From contig MU270015.1 of NCBI GenBank assembly GCA_021432635.1, positions 1,411,762 to 1,475,761 of the forward strand: a stretch of DNA of 64,000 nucleotides, given 5' to 3'. Of this stretch, positions 22,737-34,692 are shown piece after piece (the stretch's first letter is position 1; every line of letters starts with the position of its first letter). The notes beneath the pieces are model-generated. The model saw only the letters and a list, made by a program, of their open reading frames with translations. It was not told the origin of the DNA and did no database searches. The DNA comes from Thozetella sp. PMI_491 (Eukaryota; Ascomycota; Sordariomycetes; Chaetosphaeriales; Chaetosphaeriaceae). A program made the translations under genes and the position numbers.

Positions 22737-24136
22737 GGTATCGAAGGTGTACGTGGCCTGGATATACTGCGAGGGGGTATGACAAAGGTGTACCGCTGTG
22801 TGAGTGGTTGTAGTTAAGTAAGGGAATTGTCGCGAGCGCGGCCACCTCCTGATATAAGCTTTTCAGTCGCCGGTGTATAGCCCCTGCTCTTATCAAAAAG
22901 GCAAAGAGCTTGCTAGTGTATCGCGTGGATATCGGGCCGGCAGCGCGCACGAAGGCGCATTTGTCGGGGCAGAGGTAGGGAACAGAAGGGATAGCATCTA
23001 GCAGCTTAGCTCTCTACTATCTACCTTATCCTGACAGGCTCGGGCGAGCTTGGGCCACGCTACCTGAAATTAGCGTCCCCCTGCCGGGGCATACGGGCTA
23101 GCTACACTGTTATCGTTACCCCATCTTCCAAGTTGAGTCAGTCACCGGCCTTGGACCCGACAACACCTTGCCGATTTGATGCAGAAACGGACGACAAGAC
23201 CAAGTGTCCGAGAACCCCGTTACCTAGGCCGCCAGTAATGCTAGGCATTGGTTATCTGTGGGGATACCCTGGACCCCAAGACTAGCCTGGGGTAGCTCTT
23301 AGCGCACAATGCCATGGTCCCACCAAACACCCCTCTCCCCAAGCAAAGATTCCCTTCCTGATTAGGAAAGCGACCTACGCAGTGACACGCAATACGGGAT
23401 GGCGCCGCCTTACTCTGTAGAGTGTACCAAAGGACATGTCTTCAACACCTTTCATCAAGTAACTTGCCATATTCGGAAACCTACCTTCGACGACAGCTGT
23501 CATACCAAGTCAATTCAGAGCACCGAGTCGCTTATCTACAAGATTATAAATCAGATCATAGCTCCACGAGGCCGGGTGTAGACCCAGCTGTTCGAGAACC
23601 ACATTGCAGAGAACAAATTTTAAGCTCTGGAACAAACAGATACCCGCTGGAAGAGCCTGTCTTGAAGCTAACTTGTCCTCATATGCATGCAAGCTCACGC
23701 GACTCTCCAGCAGTCAAATACTCGTTTATTTACCCTAGCCTTCTGGCCATGTGTACAGGGGAGTGGACGCGACCCTCATCCCCGTGTCAAGACACTAGCA
23801 CCATAGGCCCCGCTCTCGGATGTCCGTATCAAGCCTAGCCTTCATACTCCCATGCGCTCGGGATAACGGCCGCGTTGGGGCTAGAGGCAGCGTTGCTCTA
23901 ACCAAATGAGGAAAGCAACCTACTTCCGGTGATAAGCTGTGCGTGATGATTGCGATAATGGCTTGCGCAAGGGTGAGAGACGCACTAAGCTATTTCAATT
24001 TGTAAGAGCGTCGATTAGCCGGCTTCGGCTTCATCTAGGGATAAGGTAGTCGGGAAATATATAAACGCAGGATCTAGAAGTTACACCTTTTACATTACTC
24101 ATCTCTTGGCTACAAAACCCAACAAATCACATCCAA
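22737..24136. other. Divergent intergenic region between MFS transporter and amidase
   Basis: A 1.4 kb gap between two divergent genes. Short frames around 23400..23840 have no recognisable content. It holds the promoters of both neighbours. Confidence 0.55.
24058..24065 (+). promoter_or_regulatory. Candidate TATA box of the amidase gene
   Basis: TATATAAA lies 72-79 bases upstream of the amidase ATG, a normal distance for a fungal core promoter. Position and sequence are seen; function is inferred. Confidence 0.45.
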
Positions 24137-25982
24137 ATGGCTATAACTAAGGCTGAACCCCCGACTTCGTGGGAGGCAGTCGCCCAACAGAAGCGGGCAT
24201 CTCTAGAAGCTTCAATCCCGAAACATTGGATCGTTCCCGCCGACCTCTTGCCCCCAGAGTCACAAGAAGATGTGACAGCTTGGCCAGAGACATCTGGATG
24301 GTTCACCCCTGAGGAACTGTCTATCACTAGCCTCACAGTCGTGGAACTAGTCCCAAAACTCGCTTCCGGGCAGCTTAAGTCCGAAGATGTGGTCAAGGCA
24401 TTCTGCAAGCGAGCTGTTGCCGCACATCAGCTGGTGAGTCTTGAAAACTTCCAAGTTGTAGGCACACGCAGTCTTCTCATATTAGTATCTAGACGAACTG
24501 TTTGTCCGAGACCTGCTTCGAGCGCGCGATTACCACGGCGCGAGCTAGGGACGAACACTTCGCACGAACTGGGGCGCCTGTTGGACCGTTACACGGCCTC
24601 CCAATCTCGCTCAAGGACAACTTCAATCTTAAGGGCCTAGATGCTACAGTAGGATTCGCTTCGCATGTAGGAGATCCTGCCCAGTCTGACTCGGCGCTCG
24701 CCGAGCTTCTAGAGAATGCTGGAGCCGTCTTCTACGTCAAAACAAACGTACCTACCGCGATGATGATTGCGGAGTCCGTAAACAATGTGTTTGGCAGAAC
24801 ATTGAACCCAAGGAACAGAAAAACCACGAGCGGCGGGAGTTCTGGCGGAGAGTCTGCCTTGATTGTGATGAAGGGAAGCCCGATCGGGGTTGGCTCAGAC
24901 ATCGGTACTGCACGCTCGCTCCAACTGGCTTCATCGTTTGCTAACATTGGTAGGTGGATCTCTGCGTATCCCTGCCGCTTGCACCGGAATCTTCACTCTG
25001 CGGCCATCTGCCGGTCGATTTCCAGTCCGCAATACTCGCTCTGGCATGACCGGGCAGGAGGCAGTCATGTCGGTAAATGGACCGCTGGCGCGCACTCTAG
25101 CCGACGTGGAGCTATACTCCAAGAGCGTTGTAGATGGTCAGCCATGGCTTCGTGACCCTAAATGCCTCCCAATCCCGTGGCGCTCTGTTGAACTCCCTCC
25201 GAAGCTGAAGATCGCCGTCATGCGCCACGATGGTATGGTTAACCCAACACCTCCGGTCGCGCGAGCTCTTCGGGAGGTTGCAGCAAAGCTGGAATCCGCG
25301 GGCTGTGAACTTGTCGAGTGGGACCCCGTGGACCAGAAACAAGGGCTTAGCCTTTTGGAGCGTATGTTCGTGGCGGACGGCGGAATCACAATCAAGAACG
25401 AGTTAAAGCGCACGGGAGAACCCTGGAGACCCGAGATGAAGGCATATGAGGTCGCCGAAGAAATGGGGGCAGCGACAATGTGGAAACTGCAAGCAGAGAG
25501 GACAGACTTCCAGAATCGTCACCTTGATCGCTGGAACAAGGCCGGCATTGATGCGATTCTCTGCCCTACGATCCCATTCCCTACGGTCGAAAATGGAAAA
25601 TTCAAGCATGGTAAGTGGTTTCATCGAAAGAGACCTAAAGCGAAACACAAGATGCTGATCTATCTTTAGTTGGTTACACTGGTGTATACAATGTCCTGGA
25701 CTATTCCAGTGTTTCCTTCGCTACTGGCTTGTCCGTCGATAAAGATGTGGACAAGCTAGGTCCCGCGTATGAGCCGCTGGGGTCGCAGTGTAAAGCTATC
25801 AACGAAGAATGTAGGTTTCAGTGCCCCTCTGGCACTCACAGGCGCCACGTGGCTAACAAGTACGAAAAGTTGATCCCGATTTGATGCATGGCCTCCCGAT
25901 TAGTCTCCAGCTAGTCACGAGAAGGTTAGAGGAGGAGAAGGCAATTGCTATCACCCACTTTGTGCTCAAAGCCTTGTCTTAG
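24137..25982 (+). CDS. Amidase (amidase-signature family, acetamidase-like)
   Basis: Five exons: 24137..24433, 24493..24904, 24954..25610, 25670..25810, 25870..25982; 539 residues, the normal length for fungal acetamidase/general amidases. The amidase-signature triad is complete: Lys140 in ISLKDNF, cis-Ser216 in TTSGGSSGGES and nucleophile Ser239 in DIGGSLRIPAA. The latter is rebuilt across intron 2, which supports that junction. The C-terminus reads FDPDLMHGLPISLQLV...ITHFVLKALS, also typical. It hydrolyses an amide to acid and ammonia and is probably cytosolic, as no signal peptide is seen. It is divergent from the MFS transporter 1.4 kb away, so uptake and hydrolysis of an amide or nitrogen compound is a reasonable guess. 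Confidence 0.92.
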
Positions 25983-27786
25983 GACTCGGGTAGATAGATG
26001 TCAGGCACTATTTTCTCGTCCTGCTCTTATGGGATGAAGCTCCCATATTATGAGATATGGACTAAGAGCAATAGCGAGAATATGTACATAAGATTCTCTC
26101 TGGTACTTTATCCCCATGCGCAGCCAAAGGGGCTTTATTAAACACACATAGACAGAGATTCGAAGATCCCGCATAGTAACAAAGTACAGGTCTTCGTCTC
26201 ACGCTCTCAGATTAGCCGGAAGCTTTGTCATTGGCTCCTGTTGGGTGCAGCACGAAAGGTGATCCAAATCCTAATTGAATGGATATCGTATCGCCTGCTT
26301 GTGTCAGCTTGGTTCAAACATGTGCCGTCCGGGCTGACTGGGCTTTGGGTCGTCGTATTGCTACCTTTTTGGGTCCCAGTGGCCCGACGCTGATTGAAGC
26401 GGACTCTGACTTGAAGAAAACACCGGGCTGTAAACTTAGCCGTTTGCTGTCTGAGATCCAAAGGGCTGATGATCGGTATGTCACTGATCTCGCGACCGCG
26501 AGCCGGTCTCTTAACGAGCCAATGATGAATAATGCAGTCTTCCCATTGTGCACGAGTGAGCCCATCTTCTGATGGGTATCTGTCCAGCGTTTTATCAAAG
26601 CCTATGATGCGAGCAGGGGAAACTGCAAATCTGTTACTCTCGACGGGAAGATCTTGTCCGAGGCTCTGCACAAGCCAGCTCCGAAGGAAAGAACATACCC
26701 CTGCGAGCTGATCGGGCCCTCTAGGAATGGCCCGACTGACTGACATAACAGCGCTGCATTAAATTCCCTTGACCTCAAGTTATCACGCCCGTGGAATTTG
26801 ATCTCGGCACAAGGGAATCCAGCACTGAACTGCATCCGCATTGGTCCCCTGGGCGTCATTGGAGCGGTGAGGTCTGGCACTCACGACGGCCCATCGAGAC
26901 TGCGGGCAGATAAATAGCACAGTTCTAACATATCTAGTCGTCTGGAGAATTCCGTGCTCGCAAGAAAAGCTACCTTGAACACATCCTGCACGGTGAGCGA
27001 ATACAGGGGCTGGATCAGGTCCACCAGGCGCCTAGCCGTCATCTCCAACAACGCGGGGATGACATCTCATAGGTTAAAAACCTTACTCACACTTGCAGAC
27101 AATTACTTTATCAGTATGATGTTCGTATGTAGCATTAGGATGTAGACTTTCGTGCCGTTTGTGGTAATTAGGTAGTCTAGACTGTAGATGCCCCGTGGGC
27201 AACTCGATTTACACCTTTAAGATCCATTAAGGCATCATCTAATCTATCTAATTAGGTCAGTATTTTAAGTTTCCCTACTAGAAGCATTTCCAGCGTATCG
27301 CCATATAACCCAAGGCCTCTCCGAGTCTAATGCATCGCAAACGCGTTCTACTTCTGTTTCGATGCGTATATGTCGGCGCTTAATCCAAGGTAGATAGGTG
27401 ACTCTGATTCACATCTACCTGGCAGGCTTCGAGCGTCGCTCATCGCAGCACGTAGTATTTTCGCTGCCTAACTCAGGCTGTTAACACAATCGGGCGTTTA
27501 GGGGATCAGAGGCGCCGCATTCCCACAGAGTGGAGTCCTGTGGGGCTCTGCGATTCGTACGTTCCTCTCCATAGGCCTCAGGCAGCAAGCAGGTTGCGAG
27601 TGCTAGGCTGTAGGCAGCAAGCATGGCGAATATCTCGTTACGTGCTTAAAGGTCGAACAATCCCGGCCCGTAAAAATAACCTGTCGGCAACTCGGTTGTC
27701 TCTTTGAACCAGCAGCGGGCGGTGACGATCCTTTTAGCCCTTAGTCATTTTCATTGCGCCAGCAAAGCTCCTGGAAGCAACGAACC
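25983..27786. other. Gene-poor gap containing the SDR relic
   Basis: About 1.8 kb between the amidase stop and the hydrolase start. Apart from the SDR relic, no coding similarity was recognised; the right half is AT-rich and frame-poor. Confidence 0.55.
26600..26880 (-). pseudogene. Relic of a short-chain dehydrogenase/reductase C-terminal half
   Basis: Minus-strand frames read MRMQFSAGFPCAEIKFHGRD and LRSREFNAAL, then after a frame switch near 26740 SRAIPRGPDQLAGVCSFL and SLGQDLPVE. The order and spacing fit an SDR C-terminus (normally RVNAIAPG..., PEELAGVVAFLAS, VTGQDLPVDGG). No upstream NAD-binding or YxxxK segment is seen on this strand. The gene is broken and truncated. Confidence 0.5.
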
Positions 27787-28746
27787 ATGGACTCCTCTCC
27801 TTCTACGTCGCCTTCCGAGCTCTCTCCGATTGACAGGGCAGCTAGAGGGAATGAGATTACGGGACTCGCCATTTTTGATAATCCCCCTGAGGATTTTCCT
27901 GCTTCCAGGGTGGAGGAGCTCATGGCAGAAATGCACGCAGACCAGCCCAGCGGAGGTACCGACATGGCATATGGCAACCAGGAGACCCAGAACCTCCGCT
28001 TTTGGCCTCCCAAATCGCCCAATGGTCAGTCGGCCAAGGCTCCATTGGTTCTCTTCGTCCATGGCGGCAGCTGGAGAGTAGGCACATATCTAGACTCCCT
28101 TGGCTCGGCCAAACTGGACCATTTAACCGCCAAAGGCTACGCATTTGCCACTGTCAATTATACGCTCATCCCAACCGTGACAGTGGAGGAGCAAGTGCAA
28201 GAGGTGGCTGACTCGCTAGGTTACTTGGTCAAAAACTCAGCCACTCTCGGGTTTGACCCAACACAGCTCGTTCTCATGGGCCACAGCTCCGGGGCGCACG
28301 TCGTCACCCTGTTAGGTACTGACACGAGCTATCTGGAGCGCGCAAAAGTGAATATCGACTGCATACGGGGCATCATATCCCTTGACGGCTCAAATTACAA
28401 CGCAATGGCCGAGATTATCGATAGTCCGGGACCAATAGCAAGTAACATGACCTTCGGCCTCGGTACCGATCCGGAGCGACTCACGGCTATGTCGCCTACT
28501 TGCCACGCCCGCAAGCCAAATGCCCACGCTTTCCTGCTCTTGCACGTCCAAAGACAAGGTGATATTCGCCAGGCGATTGAACTGTCCGCGGCTCTGAACG
28601 CTGCAGGCACCGATGCTGCTTTGCATGTATTTGAGGGCGAGAGCTTCGAAGGCCATGTGCAAATGCTCCTGCGGCTCGGCAAACCGAGCTATCCTGCGAC
28701 GTCAGTTATGGATCAATGGCTAGAAACGCATGTTCCGGTGCTTTAA
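27787..28746 (+). CDS. Alpha/beta hydrolase with HGGSW motif (formamidase / esterase-like)
   Basis: Single-exon gene of 319 residues from the first in-frame ATG. The oxyanion-hole motif HGGSW is at 92-96 and the nucleophile Ser167 is in GHSSGAH. A histidine near the C-terminus in FEGHVQM and an acid before it complete the fold. The HGG-x-W motif is shared by kynurenine formamidases (BNA7 type) and BD-FAE or carbohydrate-esterase-like hydrolases. Without an alignment I cannot choose. No signal peptide is seen, so it is probably cytosolic. It stands alone on the plus strand between the amidase and an orphan membrane protein. Confidence 0.85.
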   Translation: MDSSPSTSPSELSPIDRAARGNEITGLAIFDNPPEDFPASRVEELMAEMHADQPSGGTDMAYGNQETQNLRFWPPKSPNGQSAKAPLVLFVHGGSWRVGTYLDSLGSAKLDHLTAKGYAFATVNYTLIPTVTVEEQVQEVADSLGYLVKNSATLGFDPTQLVLMGHSSGAHVVTLLGTDTSYLERAKVNIDCIRGIISLDGSNYNAMAEIIDSPGPIASNMTFGLGTDPERLTAMSPTCHARKPNAHAFLLLHVQRQGDIRQAIELSAALNAAGTDAALHVFEGESFEGHVQMLLRLGKPSYPATSVMDQWLETHVPVL

Positions 28747-29269
28747 TTGCCACCCAGAGATGAACAGCAGAAGATTTTCAAGCTCTTATTAGTTGGTAAT
28801 ACCGCTTGATAGCTCTTTACAGCTTAATGGGAACTTGTATATGATCTAGACGATTAGGGATCTTTAAACTGCGAGCAAAGCCAAGCAGGAAGGCCGAAGT
28901 CCGCTCCAGTTCATGCCGCCTTTCCTTTACCCGTGACATCCAGCAAAGGACCTCGAGAAGAAATGAAAAAGAAATATAAGACCCGTAGTATTTAGGTGCA
29001 GCGATTGATGTGACTCAATTTTCCCATGCTCGCTCGATCCGATAACGCAGTGCCCCTCCCAAGAATGGGAGGCCTAAATGTTCCGACAATCGGGAAACAG
29101 AAGTGCAGTTGCGCGCGCCACTGGGCAACATGGCTGGATGCTATTGGCGAAACAAGCAACTGGTGGCGGCTCGGTCGCCTAAAATGGAGGCAGTGCTCAG
29201 CTGGGCAGCCCGGGGCTTTGTCGTCCAGAGCCTTGTGGGCGCATCTGGATGCCAGTCAAGTGTATAGGC

Positions 29270-29277
29270 TATAAAAG
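29270..29277 (+). promoter_or_regulatory. Candidate TATA box
   Basis: TATAAAAG lies about 113 bases before the ATG at 29390 and supports that start over the downstream ATG at 29651. Confidence 0.4.
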
Positions 29278-29389
29278 GGGACAGCATCATTCCATTTCGA
29301 CAGCGGGCTCGCTCTTCTGCGGCCTATTTGATCTTAGCAGGCTACACAGAGCATTTTGTGTCCCAAGTGCTGAGTACACAATAATAGTT

Positions 29390-30821
29390 ATGACTTCAAG
29401 ACTAGAGGACAGCGACGCCCTCGGGCAGTCATCAGGGGCAACTGCGAGCCCCGGTCTTCCAGGTGCTGCATTGCGAAGCCGAGTTCCCGGGCGTTATGAC
29501 AAGAAAGAGGACCAAACAACTACGACTGATTGTAAATAAATCTGTCTAAAGCCGATTGCAGCGATGAATAGACCCGGCTAATACATAACAGCACCGCTGC
29601 CGTCGCCTTCTCTCGCAAGGATCTACCTTCGTGACATCTTACGGAGAATCATGATCTTGGATATACAAGCGGCGCACACGTTGACGGAGGATATGACGCG
29701 AGAACAGAAGCTCCAGAACCTAATGCCTCATTTTCGGGATCTCTGGAATTACTGGCCGTTGCCAGAGCGTCTCCTGGAGTGGATGGAAAGCAAAGAGCTG
29801 TATCAGCACGACAACATCAGGAAATTACCTTACTTTGATGACCTAATTCGAAGTCTATCTGACGAACAGGTCCTAGCAATTGTGGACACGCGCAAAGCCA
29901 GCCCATTCTATTTCCGACTAATTATTGGCCGTATGTCGAGGTACAAGAGACAGAAGATGATTTACAATCTCGCGAACAAGGATTTGGCCGTGTCGTGCGA
30001 TATCAATCTCGGGTTGGTCGAGGAGGAGAGAACGAGCAATGAAGCTGAATACCTAGGTCGTCTCACGCAGAAACAGCACGAGGAGAAGGACAAGCTATCC
30101 CGCGTGCTGGAAGACGCAGTTTTGCTACGAGATAGCATCTCGTCATCGTTTGAGCAAGGAGCGTTGAGCCACGATCTGTTACTGAGTCTCCGCTCCCGGA
30201 TAAGCAGCCTCCATGAGAACTACTACGATGCGAGGGAACTTTTGGACGACGAGCGAAACACTGTTTTGCTCGACCACACTTGCGAGGCTTGGTTGTGAGT
30301 CAAACACTTCGCTCAGAGCTCACCCCATGTTGAGCAACACTAATCTGTTCCTCTACAGCGTCCATCGACAATCGCTGGGAGAAAGTGATACCGAATCGGC
30401 ACGGGAAGATGGGACAAATCGCCGATGGAAAACGCGCGTCACCCTTGCCTTCCTCACTTTTCTCTTTGCCTTGATGATATGGTGGCCTACTTACCTGAGC
30501 CTCCGAGGTGCTTTGGATTCACCCGGTCTCACATCTGACGGAAACTTCTGGGGGCTTGTGGTAGCAGCCATGCTTCAGGTTCTCGGCCTAATAACGCAGC
30601 TGTTTGGGCCTATGGTAGCGGCACTGCTAAGACAGGCAGTTAGAGCCCCCAACACGGAGTTCGTCGTTGTCGTGAGGCTTCTGGCGCTGTCGGTTGTTCT
30701 AGTCACAATCCTGAGCCTTGTTGTATATGTCATGATCTCGGTGCAGTTTGGGCTGTTTCTCGGGGTTGTATCCCAGCTCATGATGGTTTTATTGCAGCTT
30801 TTACTTTATTTTAGGGATTAG
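29390..30821 (+). CDS. Fungal multi-TM protein of unknown function (DUF6594-like architecture)
   Basis: Three exons: 29390..29531, 29592..30294, 30359..30821; 435 residues. The frame stays open through both junctions. Residues 1-60 are polar and probably disordered. Residues about 65-270 are helical and highly charged with coiled-coil character (LTEDMTREQKLQNLM, LTQKQHEEKDKLSRVLEDAV). The C-terminal 130 residues hold about four membrane helices, starting RVTLAFLTFLFALMIWWP and ending QLMMVLLQLLLYF. A long helical N-terminal part with terminal membrane helices resembles fungal DUF6594 proteins, but I do not see a decisive motif. The nearest supported gene on the right is a HET protein, a common neighbourhood for such orphans. 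Function is unknown. Confidence 0.65.
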
Positions 30822-32205
30822 AGATAACTATCTAATCATAATTAACTATCTTGATTTTATCTTCTCGCGTCTATCGAACTACACGAACCGAATTCTTATT
30901 GCTTAACTACAACTTTCGACATATGATGATGCCTGACCTATTGATATTCCGACAATGTTGACTAGCTCCACTGTAGCCATGATAGATGCTTTATCTGAAG
31001 TAAGAGAGCCGTCCCCGGCGAGCAGTTGTTCTTAGCATCCTTGAGTTGCAACATGTAGAGCCGTGCAGAATGGTAATCACCTGTTGACGGCTCATGCGCC
31101 GTCCCCAGTCTCGTGACTTCTCCACTTAGGTCACGATTCAAGATCTCGAGTCGTGTATCTATCAGACAGGGATGTTGAGCGCTAGGTCTTTTAGGGTAAG
31201 TGGTTAGTACAGCAGAAACAGAAGAGCACATACCCGTGTTTGCGTTCACAAAGCAGGCTATGGACCCCCGCTCTTGGTTATGCGAAGACCATCAAAAGTT
31301 GATCTTATGAAGTGTTGATTTGAGCGCCTTGCCGCTCCAAAACGACATCGCATTAGCGAGATTTACAAACACTCCACCTGGCGATCCATTTCGTTGATGG
31401 CGTCTCAACCTCCAAGCCGCCGGACTATGGTCAGACAAGGGCCAGGAAGTCCCAATCGGTGGCGGCGTAGAGGCGTGAGAAGGTAAGGTCAGACTGTTCA
31501 TCCAGCTTTGGATAGTGCAGCATCCTCAAGACACTACCCGGGCCCTTTTCTGAATCATGTGCGGCCTGGAGCAACTCTGGTAAGAAGTGCACAAAGGGCT
31601 TCGAGCTGGATTTTACCTGACATTCCTGAGACCGGGACCCATTACCACAGGAGAAGCGAATCTGGACCGAATGGGCGTTCGTGTCCTACTGTTTCAACGA
31701 TATATGCACTGTCGCAGCCTGGTAGACAGCCGCCTCGGCTATCCTGGCCGGAATCGGCATGCCCGATGCTATCCTAGTCAGCTTGGTTGCTGGAATTAGC
31801 AAAATAGTCCGTGTCGCATTAAACGGAGCGATTGGACCGACTTACACACTCCGTTCCCAGTGAAGATCCGAGCCAGTTTTAGCTATCAGTTTAGCTACTT
31901 TCTATTAGAGAGAGGAATAAATTGCACAGCAAGAGGTCAGAACAATAGAGCCAGTAGTTGGAGGGGTTGATCGAGATTACACGCAATCCTCCAAAGCAGG
32001 CCAAAATGCCACACTGAAGAGGAGGCTTCATAAAAAAAACTTTTTTGTCTAAAAAACAATATTAAACGGCAATGGATAGTGCCTTTTTCTTGGCGGTACA
32101 CACCTTCCAGATGCCTTTCAGGAACTCTACAGAAAACCGTGCTCGGAGATGACTAGCTTCTTACGATGACCTCGGAGAGTAGTGAAAGCTAGTTGCTACG
32201 CCAGG
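30822..32205. other. Gene-poor gap
   Basis: About 1.4 kb with several 60-95-codon frames on both strands (for example 31508..31799 plus and 30962..31249 minus). None has a recognisable motif, and they look like decayed or random frames. Confidence 0.5.
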
Positions 32206-34245
32206 TTATATAATCGTAACCGTTTCCGCCGGTGCGTCCTTGAAGAACGATGGCTTCTTGATAGACACGATCCCGAAGCGCGTAAACCTTAAAAGCGCGT
32301 TAGTATTACCATTTCGTACCGGGAGGAGTCCTAGCACTCCGTAGTCGACACCCAGAGCTATGACGAGACAAAAAAGGGTCTTCTCATCCTTGAGCTGGAG
32401 AAGGAGCGAGTCGGGGCTGCCGACAACGTCATGGTTTACAAAGCCAAGTGCCCGCTCGCCATCGTCGTTCAGAGTGTGGTCGCGGTTGGGTGCGTGGCCG
32501 AGAGGGTATAGATAGCTCCAATCACTCTTGACCCAGTGGCAGCTCACTTGGAGCAGTGGGCCGTAGATTGTTAGTTCTGCACCACTAACAGGCCCAAAAG
32601 GGTTCGCAGGGTTGGTGTGAACTACTTGGCAAGCCCGCATCTGCGCTATCCATTCCGTACTATCATTTTCTCTGTTCGCATAATGCAGAGGCCCATCCAA
32701 GGCGGCCCAGGACCAGGAAGGAGCTGGGTAACTTGCTGGACGAGTAATCTTGACGCCTGATACGGGTTTCCACAACAAGTGCTTCATCAAGTCGGACTCC
32801 CATAGGCCCGCGAGATAGTGGTCACCTTGGACCGTCACTGTTTGATATCTCGCCGCCAATGATGCAATAGCAGGAAACTTATCGGTCGGATTCGAAAGGC
32901 GGCGTGCCGTATAATCCTCTACGATCTTCATCCAGTCAGGCCGAGCAGGAGCCGGAGGGAGTCGGTATTGCTCGGCTACCTCGGGGCCGCCCGTCATCGA
33001 TGAATCGACGACGCTACCCATCAGGGCCTCGCCGCACTGCCACGCAATCCCAAGAAATGAGCACACGAGTATTCGAGGAGATAGTAAGCGCTCCTGCAGA
33101 GTCCAGCCGCGGGAATTGATGGGTTGATCTGCGAGGCTTGGCCTAGGTTCATACGGGGTCAAGGCAAAGTGGCCCCCGCCAGCTGATGGAAGTATCCGCC
33201 CGTTCTCAATCTGCGGAGCGAAAAGCCCACCGTCGGCGTCCTGGGCGCCAGCGGCTGCGATGGTGAAGTAGGCGTTGCCGTAATACTCGCCCATACGCGG
33301 GAACTCAACCACCCAGTCCTTGCAAGCCTTGTCGTCAGTGCCCTGGAGAATACACAGGGCATCGATCCATAGATAACGTAGCCCAAGGTCGCGAGTCAGC
33401 TCCACAGCGTCCCGCAAGGTGCGCGGCAAGTAGTCAACCGAGAAGCCTTGCTGGAATTGCTGCAGATTGGCAGAAGTCAGGACGAATTTGTTGGCCAGCC
33501 CCCAACAATACGATAGAGCGACGTATTTCTCCCTAGCTGACTCATCGCTTGGGGTGTATAATCTGGGATCCCCTTGGCCAGCCTTCCCCACGTCGATGAC
33601 ACGCGTCGGGAGTGGGCCGTCCTCAAGCCCTGAACGGCAACCGTGATTCTGCACGCAACTCTCCAAACAGGCTCGCGCGATAGCTGCAGGCTTGTAGTAT
33701 CCATCGTTTTGGCCGCATGTACCAGGGAACGAGTCCAGCGGTAGGACGCTGCGAAAGTAGCGTAGATCTAGTTTGAGGCGTCTTGACTTAGCATTAGCAA
33801 GGCCGGATATCTCATGGCACATCTTACCGTCATCGAGAGTTGTTAGCTGGAACTCTGCAAAGCGCTGCAAACGCGGGAAGGGAATGCCGCCGCGTGTCTG
33901 CTGCCACGAAGTGAGATTGATCAGGGGCTTCCCTTCGTTGGGCCGGCCCTTCACCGGCGCGCTGTTAATGTGGCTGCCGGCGAACTCGGCCTCAGTTTGA
34001 ATAGCCCTTTCGTCACGATCCCACGCTGGAGAGAAGTCCCAGGCACCTCCTCGAGTTGGAACGGTCTTGTACAGGTGAAGTGCGATCACAAGCTGGCGAC
34101 AGAAGTGACATCCGTCTCGCGCCTGTTGTCGAACCTCTTGGGCCGTGCCGTGGAAGCACAGAAACTCGGGTTTCTCAAACTGGGGAACACCTTCGGCGCA
34201 TCTTTGGCACAGATTACTTTTCGTTCTATGGACCCACGAGGACAT
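32206..34245 (-). CDS. HET-domain protein (heterokaryon incompatibility)
   Basis: Single-exon gene, 679 residues, from an ATG. The three HET motifs appear in order: KYVALSYCWG near residue 240, LRYLWIDALCILQG near 290, and NSRGWTLQERLLSPRIL near 385. An N-terminal Cys-containing segment (CQRCAEGVPQF, CHFCRQLV) precedes the domain, as in many HET proteins. The C-terminal third is variable and no NACHT, ankyrin or WD repeats are seen. HET proteins act in the cytoplasm in vegetative incompatibility, triggering cell death when non-self fungi fuse; most copies in a genome are untested. It is divergent from the next C6 regulator (448-base gap). The gene looks intact. Confidence 0.92.
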   Translation of the reverse strand: MSSWVHRTKSNLCQRCAEGVPQFEKPEFLCFHGTAQEVRQQARDGCHFCRQLVIALHLYKTVPTRGGAWDFSPAWDRDERAIQTEAEFAGSHINSAPVKGRPNEGKPLINLTSWQQTRGGIPFPRLQRFAEFQLTTLDDGKMCHEISGLANAKSRRLKLDLRYFRSVLPLDSFPGTCGQNDGYYKPAAIARACLESCVQNHGCRSGLEDGPLPTRVIDVGKAGQGDPRLYTPSDESAREKYVALSYCWGLANKFVLTSANLQQFQQGFSVDYLPRTLRDAVELTRDLGLRYLWIDALCILQGTDDKACKDWVVEFPRMGEYYGNAYFTIAAAGAQDADGGLFAPQIENGRILPSAGGGHFALTPYEPRPSLADQPINSRGWTLQERLLSPRILVCSFLGIAWQCGEALMGSVVDSSMTGGPEVAEQYRLPPAPARPDWMKIVEDYTARRLSNPTDKFPAIASLAARYQTVTVQGDHYLAGLWESDLMKHLLWKPVSGVKITRPASYPAPSWSWAALDGPLHYANRENDSTEWIAQMRACQVVHTNPANPFGPVSGAELTIYGPLLQVSCHWVKSDWSYLYPLGHAPNRDHTLNDDGERALGFVNHDVVGSPDSLLLQLKDEKTLFCLVIALGVDYGVLGLLPVRNGNTNALLRFTRFGIVSIKKPSFFKDAPAETVTII

Positions 34246-34692
34246 GGCGGTTGAGCAGCTCTAACCGGTGAGAAGGGGGGCTTCTGTCGTGGACTCCTAG
34301 CAGCTGACTTCGCAGCTTGCTTTTGGTGCGGGGTTCTAAGCAAGGATTATCAAAGTCCCAAGTATTATTTCACAACGTGGTTCACCTAGCACAAAACCCC
34401 CACTTATAACGACAGGCGCAAAGGGCACATGAAGCTACTGCTTGGGCGCCAAAAAAAAAAAATCCCAATTTCTCATAAGTGAGAGTGGTAGGCCGATGCA
34501 AGCTCTCCAGGTCACTGACTCGCACCTCCGCGGCCCGCCCGCTTGCCCGCGGGAAAGTCTGTCTGTGCCCCTAACAGCGAGGTCACCCTCCGCGGCCGTG
34601 GGAGAAAATATCGCCTTTCCTTAGCAAGATCACTTTGCAAAAACCTAGGTCAAACACCCCTAATACCAACTCGTTTGTTAATTCACCTCAAC

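Noticed and set aside
26954-27145. Plus-strand ISNNAG resembling the SDR NNAG motif
   Set aside because: It is on the opposite strand from the SDR relic, lacks neighbouring SDR motifs, and is probably chance.
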